A DNA stretch of 64,000 nt. Origin: Prosthecobacter debontii (GTDB taxonomy: Bacteria; Verrucomicrobiota; Verrucomicrobiia; Verrucomicrobiales; Verrucomicrobiaceae). Under the pieces are notes generated by a model. The model made no database searches. It was given only the letters and a program-made list of their open reading frames with translations, and was not told the origin of the DNA. The position numbers were made by a program, and so were the translations under genes. The DNA lies in the NCBI RefSeq assembly GCF_900167535.1, contig NZ_FUYE01000002.1:434001-498000 (forward strand), written 5' to 3'. Numbering within the stretch: position 1 is the stretch's first letter; each line of letters opens with the position of its first letter. Of the stretch, positions 1 to 9,372 are shown piece by piece.

Positions 1-791
1 AGCACTAAGGCGACTTGGGCCGCTCGCCGACCATCCGCTTGGGGATCCGTAGCTTCGACCCCCTGAAAAACCTCAAAGCGAGTGCCGACTCCATCCCCGT
101 TGTCCTCCAGTAGGGCGTGCTCCGTGGCTAAACGTCCTTCAGCTTCATAGAACTCACTCGTCTTCTTGCTGGCAAACAAGAAGGCCTCAAGGACCGACAC
201 TTGTTTGTCATGATCCAAATCCGCCTCCGCTAGGCCCGCGATGGCAGGTGCGAAGTACTCACCAAAACGCGTGTAAAAGATCTCATCCGCACTTTTCGTC
301 GCTGTCACCACGATGCGATTCTTCCCTGTTAGCGAAGCAATGAATCCACCACTGGCTGAGGCTGTCTGGATCAGCACCAGTTCCCTCTTCATATGCCGTA
401 ACCAATCGCTGATCTGGCGTGCCGTCACATCCGGACCACGCAGATTAAACTTGGCCTCGCGACCATCAAAGGTGCCATGACCAATCATCACCAGCCAGAA
501 CTGACCTGTGGATTGAGAGGATGCCTGACTTAATGCGGCCTCCAACTGAGCGGCATCATCGTCCGGCTTCCCTCGGCCGATGATCTGAATAGGAAGCCCA
601 GCTTTCGAACAGGCCTCTTCCCAAGCAGTCACCTGCCTCTCAAAAAGCTTGCCGTACTGCTCAGTTCCGGCTGCGCCAACCACCAACAACACATTCACCT
701 CACGAGATGAACTCGGCGAGGTTTGTTCTGCCGACACCGCCAGCACTCCCAGTGTCAGAAAACAGAGGAGCAAATACCAACTCGACTTCAT
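1..791 (-). CDS. Secreted caspase-fold (C13/C14-like) protein, probable pseudo-protease, partial
   Basis: Starts at ATG 791 and runs off the left edge, so the C-terminus is missing (about 263 residues visible). Residues 1-21 form a signal peptide, so it is probably periplasmic. The fold resembles caspase/legumain-type peptidases: a hydrophobic strand (NVLLVVGAAG), then a His-Gly pair (GHGTFDG, H105-G106). Where a catalytic Cys would follow the next strand, the sequence reads LIQTASASGG (about 141-148), with no Cys. Two EF-hand-like acidic loops follow, DLDHDKQVSVLE (191-202) and EDNGDG (229-234). The start overlaps the stop of the upstream gene by ATGA, so it is the last visible member of the MoxR-vWA operon. 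I infer a catalytically dead or altered enzyme acting as a binding or scaffold protein; an unusual active protease cannot be excluded. Confidence 0.6.
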   Translation of the reverse strand, partial: MKSSWYLLLCFLTLGVLAVSAEQTSPSSSREVNVLLVVGAAGTEQYGKLFERQVTAWEEACSKAGLPIQIIGRGKPDDDAAQLEAALSQASSQSTGQFWLVMIGHGTFDGREAKFNLRGPDVTARQISDWLRHMKRELVLIQTASASGGFIASLTGKNRIVVTATKSADEIFYTRFGEYFAPAIAGLAEADLDHDKQVSVLEAFLFASKKTSEFYEAEGRLATEHALLEDNGDGVGTRFEVFQGVEATDPQADGRRAAQVALV

Positions 792-3157
792 GCCAAACCT
801 CCTTTCCTTCGCATCCACCACTCTGCACCGAGCAGTCCTAAGATCAGAGCAAATATCCAAGGTGCATGCCATAAGGGTTCCGTAACGGTTTCCTCCACTG
901 GCACTCGGATGTTGTTGAGCAACTCGGGAAGCTGCTTCAGTTGATTGAGATCAAGCACCTGCCCCCCGCTCTCCTCCGCCAGCTGTTTCATCCAATCCAC
1001 TTGGGGTTCCAGCGAGACAAACTCCTTCGCGACTGGATCATGGGCCCACCCCGTGACCTTCTGTCCGATGATCATGGGAGAACCACGGCCCTCATCGGTC
1101 GCCATCGTTTCCACGGTGGCTTCAACCCGATATGGACCGGGTACCTGAGAAAAGAACTCTGCCTCAAAAAGCCCCGCCTCTTGTAAGCTAGGTTCAGCAA
1201 AAAGCGATGATTTTTTCCCCTCTGGACCCGTCACTTCGATTTTCACCATCGCATCGTCGAGTGGACGAAAAGCTTCGTCACGAACACGCGTCTCCAGCTT
1301 CACTCGACCATCGAGCGAGCTCACTACCAACTGAATACGATCCGGCACATCCACCACCAGCCACCGCATCATCTGCCGCCACGCACGCTCTAGATCTTTA
1401 CTCGCCGCTTCATCACGCATGCCCCAGCGCCACATGTCTCCTAACGTAAGCGCCGCCACTCTTCCCTCCCCAAAGCGCTGCGCCGTTAAAGCGGGTAATG
1501 ACTCTTGTTCATCACTACTCACCGTCGCCAAAACACTGGCTCCAGGCTTGATGGAAAAGACTTGATTCACGGCTTGAAACCCGGGCATTTGAGCCAGCCG
1601 CTGCTCGTCCTGCTCACGGCTTGCACGCAAGCGTGTCCAAGGCTCCAACCATCCCTCACGCGTCAGATTGAACCGACCATTGGATAACGCAGGCGCTTGG
1701 CTGACACGATCCAGATACACAGGCAGCATCCTACCAAGTGGGGTGTGGTCGTAACCCCCAGCCTGATAGGATTCCTGACCGCCCAGCATCAGCAGAGCCC
1801 CGCCTCTTTCACTGACGAATCGCTCGATCAAATTCATCTGTTCTTGCGTGAAGAACGAGGCCTCGAGGTCATCCACCACGATGGCTCGATACTCTCCGAA
1901 CAAGGTTTCGGGGGACTTGGGAAATCCGTCACTCAGTTCCTTCGCATCTCGGGTTCCCAGACGAATCAAGACCGGCTGATCATAGCGCTGAGCTTCAGCC
2001 TGCTGACCAAAACCGCGAAACAAGGGATTGCTCGTTTCTCCCGTCCGACCACGCCATTCGAACTTAGGTTCGCGTTTGGCAATACGAATCAAGGAAGGCA
2101 GCTGAATCTCGTCATCACCCAGCAAAGCACGCCGCATAAATTTATACTCCCAGTTAGGCCGACCCGAGATATACAGCACTCGATAGGGCCCTGAACCACG
2201 ATCTACGGCGATGTGGCGCTCGTTATTCCTCAGGGTAGATTCTTGAGACAGCTTCTTCCACTCCGGTTTGCCGACCAAGTCACCGGCCATGACGGCTAAT
2301 CGATAAAATGAAACGCCCGGCTTCACCGCAGGCACTCTCAAGCGGACCACCTGGACAACGCCATCTGAAGGCACCCGAGTCTTCTCGGTGATCAAGACCT
2401 TCCCCTGCTCATCCAAGACACAGACAGCCACCTCTTGGTCGGCGAATCCCTGGCCCTTAATCTGCGCTGTGATGGTAACGGGAGTATCTTCAAAGGACGT
2501 TTGAGCCACCGAGTAATCCACAATGGCAAGATCTGGACGAGGGCTTTGGCTCCCCACACGCACCGGGAATACAGGCACTTTCGAAGCCTGATCCACCTCA
2601 TTCACGGCATCGGTAGCAATGCCGTCACTAACCAACACAACGGCTGCAACTCGGCTATTCGTGCCCCCATTTCGAAGCGTGCTCAGGGCACCATGGAGTT
2701 CCGACTTGCTGCCCGAAAAATCCAATTTGGAAAAATGAGTCACGCTCTGAAGGCGCTCATCCACGATTTGAGTCTTGACCCGAAACATTCTCCCCAACTC
2801 CTCCAACCACGTCGGAGGACTCTGAACATCGGCCCCCAGAGCTTCACGCATTTGCATCGCTCGCGTGGCACTTTCCGGTATCTCCGCCACGTTCAAAGAC
2901 GCGCTATTATCCGCTACGATGATCACTTCATTCTCACCACTCATGGGCTGTCTGCGCGACCATACAGGATCTAACAAACACGCCGCCAACAACAACCACA
3001 CAAGGGCTTTGCATAAAGGAGCCGCCCAACGCGCGACTCCGCGCAATGAATGCCGACGGTAACTCCACACCACACCGCCAAGCACAATCACAAGCAACCC
3101 CAGAGCTAACCAAAGACGCTCAAGGTGCTGGAAAATGAGAGTGGTAGTAGAGCTCAT
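788..3157 (-). CDS. Membrane protein with vWA domain and glutamine-amidotransferase-like domain
   Basis: A 789-residue protein. Two membrane segments near the N-terminus (about residues 10-30 and 40-60) precede a von Willebrand A domain with the MIDAS-like motif VADNSAS and a second acidic loop VLVSDG. The middle contains a class I glutamine-amidotransferase-like Rossmann region (LFGEYRAIVVDD ... GGALLMLGG) seen in many BatA-linked proteins; I see no obvious catalytic Cys there. A C-terminal membrane helix (WIFALILGLLGAEWW) ends it. I chose ATG 3157; an in-frame TTG at 3181, just after the previous stop, is an alternative adding 8 residues. It lies between the coiled-coil membrane protein and the caspase-like gene. 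A role in a cell-envelope complex driven by the MoxR ATPase is inference from gene context. Confidence 0.75.
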   Translation of the reverse strand: MSSTTTLIFQHLERLWLALGLLVIVLGGVVWSYRRHSLRGVARWAAPLCKALVWLLLAACLLDPVWSRRQPMSGENEVIIVADNSASLNVAEIPESATRAMQMREALGADVQSPPTWLEELGRMFRVKTQIVDERLQSVTHFSKLDFSGSKSELHGALSTLRNGGTNSRVAAVVLVSDGIATDAVNEVDQASKVPVFPVRVGSQSPRPDLAIVDYSVAQTSFEDTPVTITAQIKGQGFADQEVAVCVLDEQGKVLITEKTRVPSDGVVQVVRLRVPAVKPGVSFYRLAVMAGDLVGKPEWKKLSQESTLRNNERHIAVDRGSGPYRVLYISGRPNWEYKFMRRALLGDDEIQLPSLIRIAKREPKFEWRGRTGETSNPLFRGFGQQAEAQRYDQPVLIRLGTRDAKELSDGFPKSPETLFGEYRAIVVDDLEASFFTQEQMNLIERFVSERGGALLMLGGQESYQAGGYDHTPLGRMLPVYLDRVSQAPALSNGRFNLTREGWLEPWTRLRASREQDEQRLAQMPGFQAVNQVFSIKPGASVLATVSSDEQESLPALTAQRFGEGRVAALTLGDMWRWGMRDEAASKDLERAWRQMMRWLVVDVPDRIQLVVSSLDGRVKLETRVRDEAFRPLDDAMVKIEVTGPEGKKSSLFAEPSLQEAGLFEAEFFSQVPGPYRVEATVETMATDEGRGSPMIIGQKVTGWAHDPVAKEFVSLEPQVDWMKQLAEESGGQVLDLNQLKQLPELLNNIRVPVEETVTEPLWHAPWIFALILGLLGAEWWMRRKGGLA

Positions 3158-3192
3158 GCTGCCCGCAGATTCATGCCTCAAAAATAACAGCC

Positions 3193-6100
3193 TCAGTTGC
3201 CATGGCCGAGCTCCTGATAATAACGTTTCACCAAATCACGAAATGCGGGTGGGACAGGATCTCGATCCACCGGCACCATAGGATTTTCCGGCCCCTTCTT
3301 CGCGAGTTCCTCAGCGACCCGATCCCGCAACTCCACCAACGGCTGCGTAATGCGCATGGCTAAATGCTCTGCTTGAGGAGACTCATTGTTACGCTCGTGA
3401 TCAATCCGCAATGCCCGCGCATTATCTAACACCTTGGCCGCTTCATTGCGCAGCTCAGGCTGTTCCAAAAGCTCTTCGACATTCCGTAAACGATCGGACC
3501 AGTCCGCATACCCCTCACCAGTCAAGGGACCACGATCCACGACCTCCACTCCTTCATCAAAAAAGAAACCTCCTCCGCCCATTGAGGCAGATCTTGAGCC
3601 GCGACGATCATCGCCACTCAAGTTCCTTCCCCCAGCGGAGGAATTGCCTCCACCGGATTGCTGCCCCCCGTTGACACGCTGACCACCTTCAGCCATCTGC
3701 GGTTGATTGGAGGATGGCGAGCCCGATTCCCCAGGGCTCTGCCCTTGTGAGCCGGGTTGCTCGGCTCCTTGCCCTTGTCCCTGACCCGAGGCATTTGGGG
3801 CACTCGCTTGTTGGCCACCTGTCTGAGACCCCTCTTTTCCCGGGCTTCCCTTCTGCGCCGTTTGAGAAGACGGATCGCCTTCTTGGCCTTTCGATTCAGA
3901 ACCTTGTCCAGGGCTTTGTCCCTTTTCTTGGCCCTGACCTGCTTGGGAGGGATTCTGGGCCATGGAGTTGGGCTGGCTCTGCTGATTTGGAGGTGGCTCG
4001 CCGTCACCGGCAGGCTGACCGCGCCCTGAGGGTTGCCCCTCCTGCGAAGGTGACTGATTAGCCGTTTTGGGATCGGCTTCTTGGCCTTGCCCCTGCCCCG
4101 TCATCTTAGGTTCTCCTTCCTCTGCACGGCTTGGTGCTTCTCCCTTCTCAGCTTGAGCTGTTTGGTTGGTGGGAGAAGGCTGCCCCTCTTTTGAAGATGG
4201 CGATGAGTCGGAGGACGCTCCTCCTTGAGCTTCAGCTTCTACTTCCTTGATCAATCGATCCAGCTCGTTGCGAGCCATACGGAGAGCTTCCGTCTCACTC
4301 CCCAGCACACTCTCGGCAGCCTTCTGCACCCCTTTCTGGAGTTCATCCACCGACGTTGCCGCTTTACGTTCGGCATCCTGAGCGTCGGCACGGTTTCCAT
4401 ATCGAGACTGTATCCGAGCTTCCTCGAGGTTCTCCTCAAGTCCACCTGTCTGAGCATTCCGCACTGCTTCATATAAACGACGATGTAGAAGCGGGTTGCT
4501 ACCTTCAGCCTGTTCACTGATCCGCCGCATGTTTTCCAGGAGGTCATTCACCCGAGTGCCTTGCTCTTCAAGTTGCCGTGCGACTTGGCTGCCATCCAGC
4601 ATTTTCTCCAGGGTCGCGCTCGTATCGCCGCTCTCTTGAGGTGTCTTTTGATTCTCCAAAGATTCACTGATTTGCTTCTGGGCCTCCGCGATCTCACGCG
4701 CCTGTTGGCGCACTTGCTTCATTTCATCACTGAAGCGTTTGGCTGTTTTTTGTTTGAAGTCCTCTTGCATGTCTTCGAGCTCTCTCTGAGCCCGCGTCGC
4801 GGCATTGGCAGCATCGGCGAGTTGCTGCTGCTTGAGCTTCTCCGCTGCATCCATGACTTGTTCACGCGTCTGCTCGAGTTGTTCACGCGCCTCGGCCATG
4901 TTGGTGGCGTTTTCAGGACTCTCCATTCGATCTTTCAATTCATCGACATCCCGCAGCAGCTGTTCCTGTTCTTCTTGCAGACGCTGCAGTTGGTTTTCCA
5001 ACTCCTGTTTCTCTTCCTCCGTTTTGGCTTTTTCGATCTGCTTTTGCAGTTCCTTCATCTTCTCCGCCAAGGCTTCCTGACGCCGTGCCAGTTCCTTCAG
5101 CCGATTCAGCACTTGGAGGTTCTCTTGCTGCTCAGCGGTTTGTTCGGGAGAAGCTTGCCTCTCCTGCTCATAGCGCTGTTCGCCCTGCTTGAGCTCCAGA
5201 TTCATGATCTGATTTTGACGGGCTTTTTCGGAAGCTGTGCTGGATTGACTTGGCTGGTTTTGCCGCATCACCCGATGCTCTCGGCTCTGGGCACGATGCA
5301 GCCATTCCAGAGCACTTTGCTCAAAAGTGAGTGCTTGATTCAAGGGAGACCGCTTCTTCTCTGCAGAGGCCATTTCCAGAGGCTCCAACACATCCTTCAT
5401 ACTTTTCCAGGCCTCTGTCAGTGCGTTTTTGATCTCGGCATCCTCGACTTTTTCCATCAGCTCTTTGGTCTGCTCCAGAGCCATGCTTTGAGATTCATGC
5501 ACCACATCCACATCCGGTGATGCCGCCTCCATGGCACGTCCTGCGTTGGTGTCTCGAATCAATCGCCAAGTGGCATTCACCACCTGCTTCTGTAATTCCA
5601 CCAGCTTATCCAGGTCCGTCTTTTTCTCCGGCATACCTGGTTCGCTAGGAGGAGCTTCGGCCTCGCGGAAGATGTCTTCAAAGTGACGCACATCGGCAAA
5701 AAACATATCGCTCATCGCTCGCCGAATTTCCCCCTGCGGCCCCTTGTCCTCGGCCCAGAAATGGTAACTCACCAATTGCCGTGGCTCGGCGCTTTCATTC
5801 TCGAGATCTAACAACTCTTTCAACTCCAATTTTTTGGCCGGCTGGGTGGCACTGTGCTTGAAGACCACATCTTTGCTGCGCCCAGCAATGCTAAAACTCA
5901 CGCCACTCTGCGTCACACTTAAATCATCCCAAACTCGAGCCTCCACAGGCAGCTCTTGAATGGCGGACACCTGAATATCGCGCTTGGGGAACACGACCTC
6001 GATTTTAGCCAATTGGTTCGACTGCACCTTCACACTGATCCAGGGGGGATTCTTATTCGCTCGTTCTTGAGCATCCACAAGATGAAGCCGCCATTTCTGG

Positions 6101-7173
6101 GTCTTCTCTGCCTTGAGACTGGCCGTCAGAAGCGTGGGATCGTCTGCGCTGGCTTTGAGTGGAAGGATGGTTTTATCTTCACCGAAAAGCTCGGCATCTT
6201 TGACCGGTTTGTTGGTCTTGAAAGTGAATGCCAAATCGCTTCCCTCCATAGCGGTCACTTTGAGGGTGTTTTTTAACTCTTTGGTAGGCAGGCCAGCATA
6301 AGGAGGTGGCGTGATTTTCACATCTGCTCTTTCCAAGGCAGGATAGATGAAGGTGGTGATCTGGTGCTCCTGAGAACGACCGCCAGCGAACTCGACATGA
6401 TACCGGGCATCTCGATCCACCCTGGCGATCAACCCGCCAAAAACCTGTTCATCCACAGTGAGTTTCATGGGCAGTCGTTCGCGTTCGTCCCCATTCATCT
6501 CAGTCACCACCAAAGTCGCATCCACAGGCACTTGGGAATCAAATTTGGCCTCCACGATCAAACGACTTCCCCTCTCGATCTCCGTATCTCCCGGTGTGAG
6601 TGTCACCACTCCAGGTTGTACCTCTTTCGTTTCCGTGACGGCGGCGACCACGGCCTCAGGTTGGACATGGACCTGCTCCCAACGACGATTCATAAGCAGA
6701 AACGCATTCACCCAGAGCAAAAGCCCGAAAAACATCAACCCCTTCCACGTCCGACCGCGAGATCGTGTGAGGGTGGCAGACCAATCATGGCTGGCCCCGT
6801 GATCCGTAGCCGCTGAGATCACACGCTGCTCCAAAACATTCAGCTCCGGTTTCTCTAGCAGCCCCTCTGCGGTTACCAAAAGGCCGTCTAACTCAGGGTG
6901 TTGCAGCTCCAACTGCCGCACCGCCTGTCTTCGGAGACGCATGGGCCGTGACGCCCAAGACGCAAGTGCCACTGCGATGATCACGGGAACGAATAACAGC
7001 CACCAAGAACCGCTCGCCGTCATCCAAGGCAAATCGCGGACGTTCCAAGCAATTGCGAAGCACACGACAGATGCCAACAAATAGACGCCGAAATAACAAA
7101 GATGGGCTCGCGCTCGCCGCCACTCGCGCTGCGCGCTCTGCAACTTTTCTCGAAGGATCTGTTGCTCAATCAT
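3193..7173 (-). CDS. Giant coiled-coil membrane protein of the MoxR-vWA operon (DUF4175-like)
   Basis: A 1326-residue protein. ATG 7173 is chosen because an AAGGGG ribosome-binding site sits 8 bases upstream; an upstream in-frame start would add 24 unlikely residues. Three membrane helices lie in the first about 165 residues (YFGVYLLASVVCFAIAW, LLFVPVIIAVALASW, MFFGLLLWVNAFLLM). Next come beta-rich periplasmic-type regions, then a very long Glu/Gln/Lys/Arg coiled coil (roughly residues 640-980), then a low-complexity stretch rich in Gln, Gly, Ser and Pro (about 1010-1225), and a conserved-looking C-terminal tail. This architecture matches large membrane proteins found beside MoxR/DUF58/BatA genes in Verrucomicrobia and Planctomycetes. 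Function unknown; probably a structural partner of the two vWA proteins. Assignment to DUF4175 is from memory of the family layout. Confidence 0.75.
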   Translation of the reverse strand: MIEQQILREKLQSAQREWRRARAHLCYFGVYLLASVVCFAIAWNVRDLPWMTASGSWWLLFVPVIIAVALASWASRPMRLRRQAVRQLELQHPELDGLLVTAEGLLEKPELNVLEQRVISAATDHGASHDWSATLTRSRGRTWKGLMFFGLLLWVNAFLLMNRRWEQVHVQPEAVVAAVTETKEVQPGVVTLTPGDTEIERGSRLIVEAKFDSQVPVDATLVVTEMNGDERERLPMKLTVDEQVFGGLIARVDRDARYHVEFAGGRSQEHQITTFIYPALERADVKITPPPYAGLPTKELKNTLKVTAMEGSDLAFTFKTNKPVKDAELFGEDKTILPLKASADDPTLLTASLKAEKTQKWRLHLVDAQERANKNPPWISVKVQSNQLAKIEVVFPKRDIQVSAIQELPVEARVWDDLSVTQSGVSFSIAGRSKDVVFKHSATQPAKKLELKELLDLENESAEPRQLVSYHFWAEDKGPQGEIRRAMSDMFFADVRHFEDIFREAEAPPSEPGMPEKKTDLDKLVELQKQVVNATWRLIRDTNAGRAMEAASPDVDVVHESQSMALEQTKELMEKVEDAEIKNALTEAWKSMKDVLEPLEMASAEKKRSPLNQALTFEQSALEWLHRAQSREHRVMRQNQPSQSSTASEKARQNQIMNLELKQGEQRYEQERQASPEQTAEQQENLQVLNRLKELARRQEALAEKMKELQKQIEKAKTEEEKQELENQLQRLQEEQEQLLRDVDELKDRMESPENATNMAEAREQLEQTREQVMDAAEKLKQQQLADAANAATRAQRELEDMQEDFKQKTAKRFSDEMKQVRQQAREIAEAQKQISESLENQKTPQESGDTSATLEKMLDGSQVARQLEEQGTRVNDLLENMRRISEQAEGSNPLLHRRLYEAVRNAQTGGLEENLEEARIQSRYGNRADAQDAERKAATSVDELQKGVQKAAESVLGSETEALRMARNELDRLIKEVEAEAQGGASSDSSPSSKEGQPSPTNQTAQAEKGEAPSRAEEGEPKMTGQGQGQEADPKTANQSPSQEGQPSGRGQPAGDGEPPPNQQSQPNSMAQNPSQAGQGQEKGQSPGQGSESKGQEGDPSSQTAQKGSPGKEGSQTGGQQASAPNASGQGQGQGAEQPGSQGQSPGESGSPSSNQPQMAEGGQRVNGGQQSGGGNSSAGGRNLSGDDRRGSRSASMGGGGFFFDEGVEVVDRGPLTGEGYADWSDRLRNVEELLEQPELRNEAAKVLDNARALRIDHERNNESPQAEHLAMRITQPLVELRDRVAEELAKKGPENPMVPVDRDPVPPAFRDLVKRYYQELGHGN

Positions 7174-7272
7174 AGCGTGGCCCCTTTCTAAGTCTGAGTT
7201 TAACACGAGAACCCTCGTGCCTATGCCCAAGCCACAGGCCCGCATGCGTCACCGAACGATGAAGGTTCCTTT

Positions 7273-9372
7273 TCATGAATACGCTGGCTGCGCCCTCCCT
7301 TCTCGGATTCTTCCTGCCAACCACGTTTCACCTGCCAGCATCAGGAGCACCCCCGCCAGCAACCAGAGCCAAGCGCGTTGACGCCCCTCTTGTTCATGAG
7401 CTGCCAGGCGCTCTTTTTCTTCCGCCGAGGGCGAAGCCACTCCGTCACTCGCGATCACCTCCAGCTTCACCCCCAGTTCCCTCAGCTTGTCCTCGGAATA
7501 GGGAGCCACGCGACTTTCTTCAGGGGGTAAATTCACGGCCACTTGATGACCTCCACGCCCCTGCAGAGCATAGATGCCCACTTGCTCGGCCCAAAGAGAA
7601 GCCCCAGGCTCTCTCCTCAGAACTTGGCCATCAGGCGCAATCACCTGGGTCATATCAGCATCCAGAGGCAGCCTATCTCCCACCAACAACGAAGGAGACG
7701 TTTCGTTGCGAAATCCTGCCGCTTCCAACCAGCCATAGAGCAAAGGAACGAACTTGGTTGATAACGCCAACTGACTGTCCGCCGGGTGCCAACCACTGGT
7801 CATGAGAATCAAACTGCCTTTCCCCGAAGGCACGGTTAGCCAAGCCGGAGCTTGATTATCAAACCGAGCCAGCACCTTCACCTTCTCCACGGCCTCTCCC
7901 TGAAGATCCACGAACCGATGTTTCCAAAATCTGAGTTTGGTGAAATCACGTAACCGCTCATCCGCAAACGGGCGCAGGAGGGGATGATCCGTCTTCACAT
8001 CCGCGAGCATCAGGTAATCCGACTGAAGAGCAGATGGCGACGGACTCAGCGTGATCCCCTTGACCTGACACAGGCTTTCGAGCGTGGCTGTTTTCATCAG
8101 TTCATCCACCACAGCAACGACCAAGCCCCCTGCTTTCAGAAAGGCGCTGAGGGATTGCAGCATGGGAGCTTTTAACTCCGCACCCGAGATAAAGACGATG
8201 TCGGTGGTTGCCGGAAGCGCCGTTGCCTCAGGCGAGATGACTTGAAGCTCTGGTGTCAGCGTGGCTGTCGGCTGCAAAGCACGACTCAGATAAAACAAAG
8301 GTGAAGCAGCCTCATCGCGAGTCTTCTCATCACCCAGGAAAACCAGGTCCACCAGTTGAGGTTGCGGCGGGGCCACAAAGACACGGTTGTCAAAATCCCA
8401 ACGATCCCCACTCAGCCTCAGCACCGAAGCCTTTTTCTCCTCAAACACGGGTGGAGCCACCAAGACGCGGCTCACCCCAGGAGGAAGATATCCCCTCAGG
8501 GGATCACCGCCGCCTCGCTCCCAAGCTAAGGTATAGTCCGAGAGTTTCGAGTCTCGCGCATTGCTCACACGCACTCTCACATTCATCTTCGCCTGTTGTG
8601 GATGCGGGGATGGATCCTCCTCCGCTGAGTCGTATGCCTCACTCGTTGCCCCTAGTGAAAGCGCGAGATTATCCTGGTCCACCACCTCAAGACGTCGCAC
8701 CGTCACGGCCACTGTTTCTGGCCAAACTTGCCCGCGCAGAGCCTCTAACCGACTGCCTTCTTGAAAATCGGTCAGCACCACGATCCGCTTACGCAGACCG
8801 GTCATGCCTGCTTCACTCCCAAATGCCGATGACGCTTCCACCAAGGCCTTGCCCAAGTCTGTTCGGCCCCAGCCCGGGGTCACTTGGCCGATTCTCTGAG
8901 AAACCACAGCAGATCGGTTACTCGCGGAGTCTCGATCCTCAGCGAAGGTCCATCGTGGCTCAAGAGCGCCATCGAAAGTCGCGATGGCCAGGCGGTCTCC
9001 GGGTTTAGCCGCAGCCACCAGTTTGGCGGTTTCTTCTCGGGCTTGGGTCCATAAATCCGCTCGCCGCATGGAGGCACTGCGATCAACCAGGAGATAAATC
9101 GCCTCATTCTTCCCCAGTGCCGCGGTTTCCTCCGCCTGCCACAGAGGCCGCGCAAACATCAGGGCCAACAAAATCAGAGCAAGGCAACGCAGCAGCAAAA
9201 GCAGCCAATGCTCGAGCCGTCGCTTGCTCACGGGCATCGGCGTCTGTGCTTCCAGAAACATCAAGGAGCTGAACTCAATACGGTCCTGCGGAGGGCGACG
9301 CCGCAGATGCATCAAGATCGGCCCAATGATGGCAGCAGCTCCTAACAAATAGAGTGGAAACAGCCAGCTCAT
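7273..9372 (-). CDS. BatA-like vWA-domain membrane protein
   Basis: A 699-residue protein. The N-terminus is typical of the BatA/Aerotolerance domain: two membrane helices (LFPLYLLGAAAIIGPILMHL and LLLLLRCLALILLALMFA) joined by a loop with RRRPPQDRIEFSSLMFL. A vWA domain follows with MIDAS motif LLVDRSASM (D97) and VVLTDF further on. The long middle region is probably periplasmic, and a final helix (AWLWLLAGVLLMLAGETWLAGR) returns to the membrane. Its ATG overlaps the DUF58 stop by four bases, indicating translational coupling. Known MoxR-BatA operons in Bacteroides, Francisella and Leptospira are tied to envelope stress, so a metal-dependent protein-interaction role at the membrane is plausible. 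The exact substrate is unknown. Confidence 0.85.
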   Translation of the reverse strand: MSWLFPLYLLGAAAIIGPILMHLRRRPPQDRIEFSSLMFLEAQTPMPVSKRRLEHWLLLLLRCLALILLALMFARPLWQAEETAALGKNEAIYLLVDRSASMRRADLWTQAREETAKLVAAAKPGDRLAIATFDGALEPRWTFAEDRDSASNRSAVVSQRIGQVTPGWGRTDLGKALVEASSAFGSEAGMTGLRKRIVVLTDFQEGSRLEALRGQVWPETVAVTVRRLEVVDQDNLALSLGATSEAYDSAEEDPSPHPQQAKMNVRVRVSNARDSKLSDYTLAWERGGGDPLRGYLPPGVSRVLVAPPVFEEKKASVLRLSGDRWDFDNRVFVAPPQPQLVDLVFLGDEKTRDEAASPLFYLSRALQPTATLTPELQVISPEATALPATTDIVFISGAELKAPMLQSLSAFLKAGGLVVAVVDELMKTATLESLCQVKGITLSPSPSALQSDYLMLADVKTDHPLLRPFADERLRDFTKLRFWKHRFVDLQGEAVEKVKVLARFDNQAPAWLTVPSGKGSLILMTSGWHPADSQLALSTKFVPLLYGWLEAAGFRNETSPSLLVGDRLPLDADMTQVIAPDGQVLRREPGASLWAEQVGIYALQGRGGHQVAVNLPPEESRVAPYSEDKLRELGVKLEVIASDGVASPSAEEKERLAAHEQEGRQRAWLWLLAGVLLMLAGETWLAGRIREGRAQPAYS

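Noticed and set aside
4561-5520. 319-residue open frame on the plus strand, Leu/Phe-rich
   Set aside because: Antisense to the coiled-coil part of the giant membrane protein; the composition is what the reverse complement of a Glu/Gln/Lys coiled coil gives. No family match or start signal.
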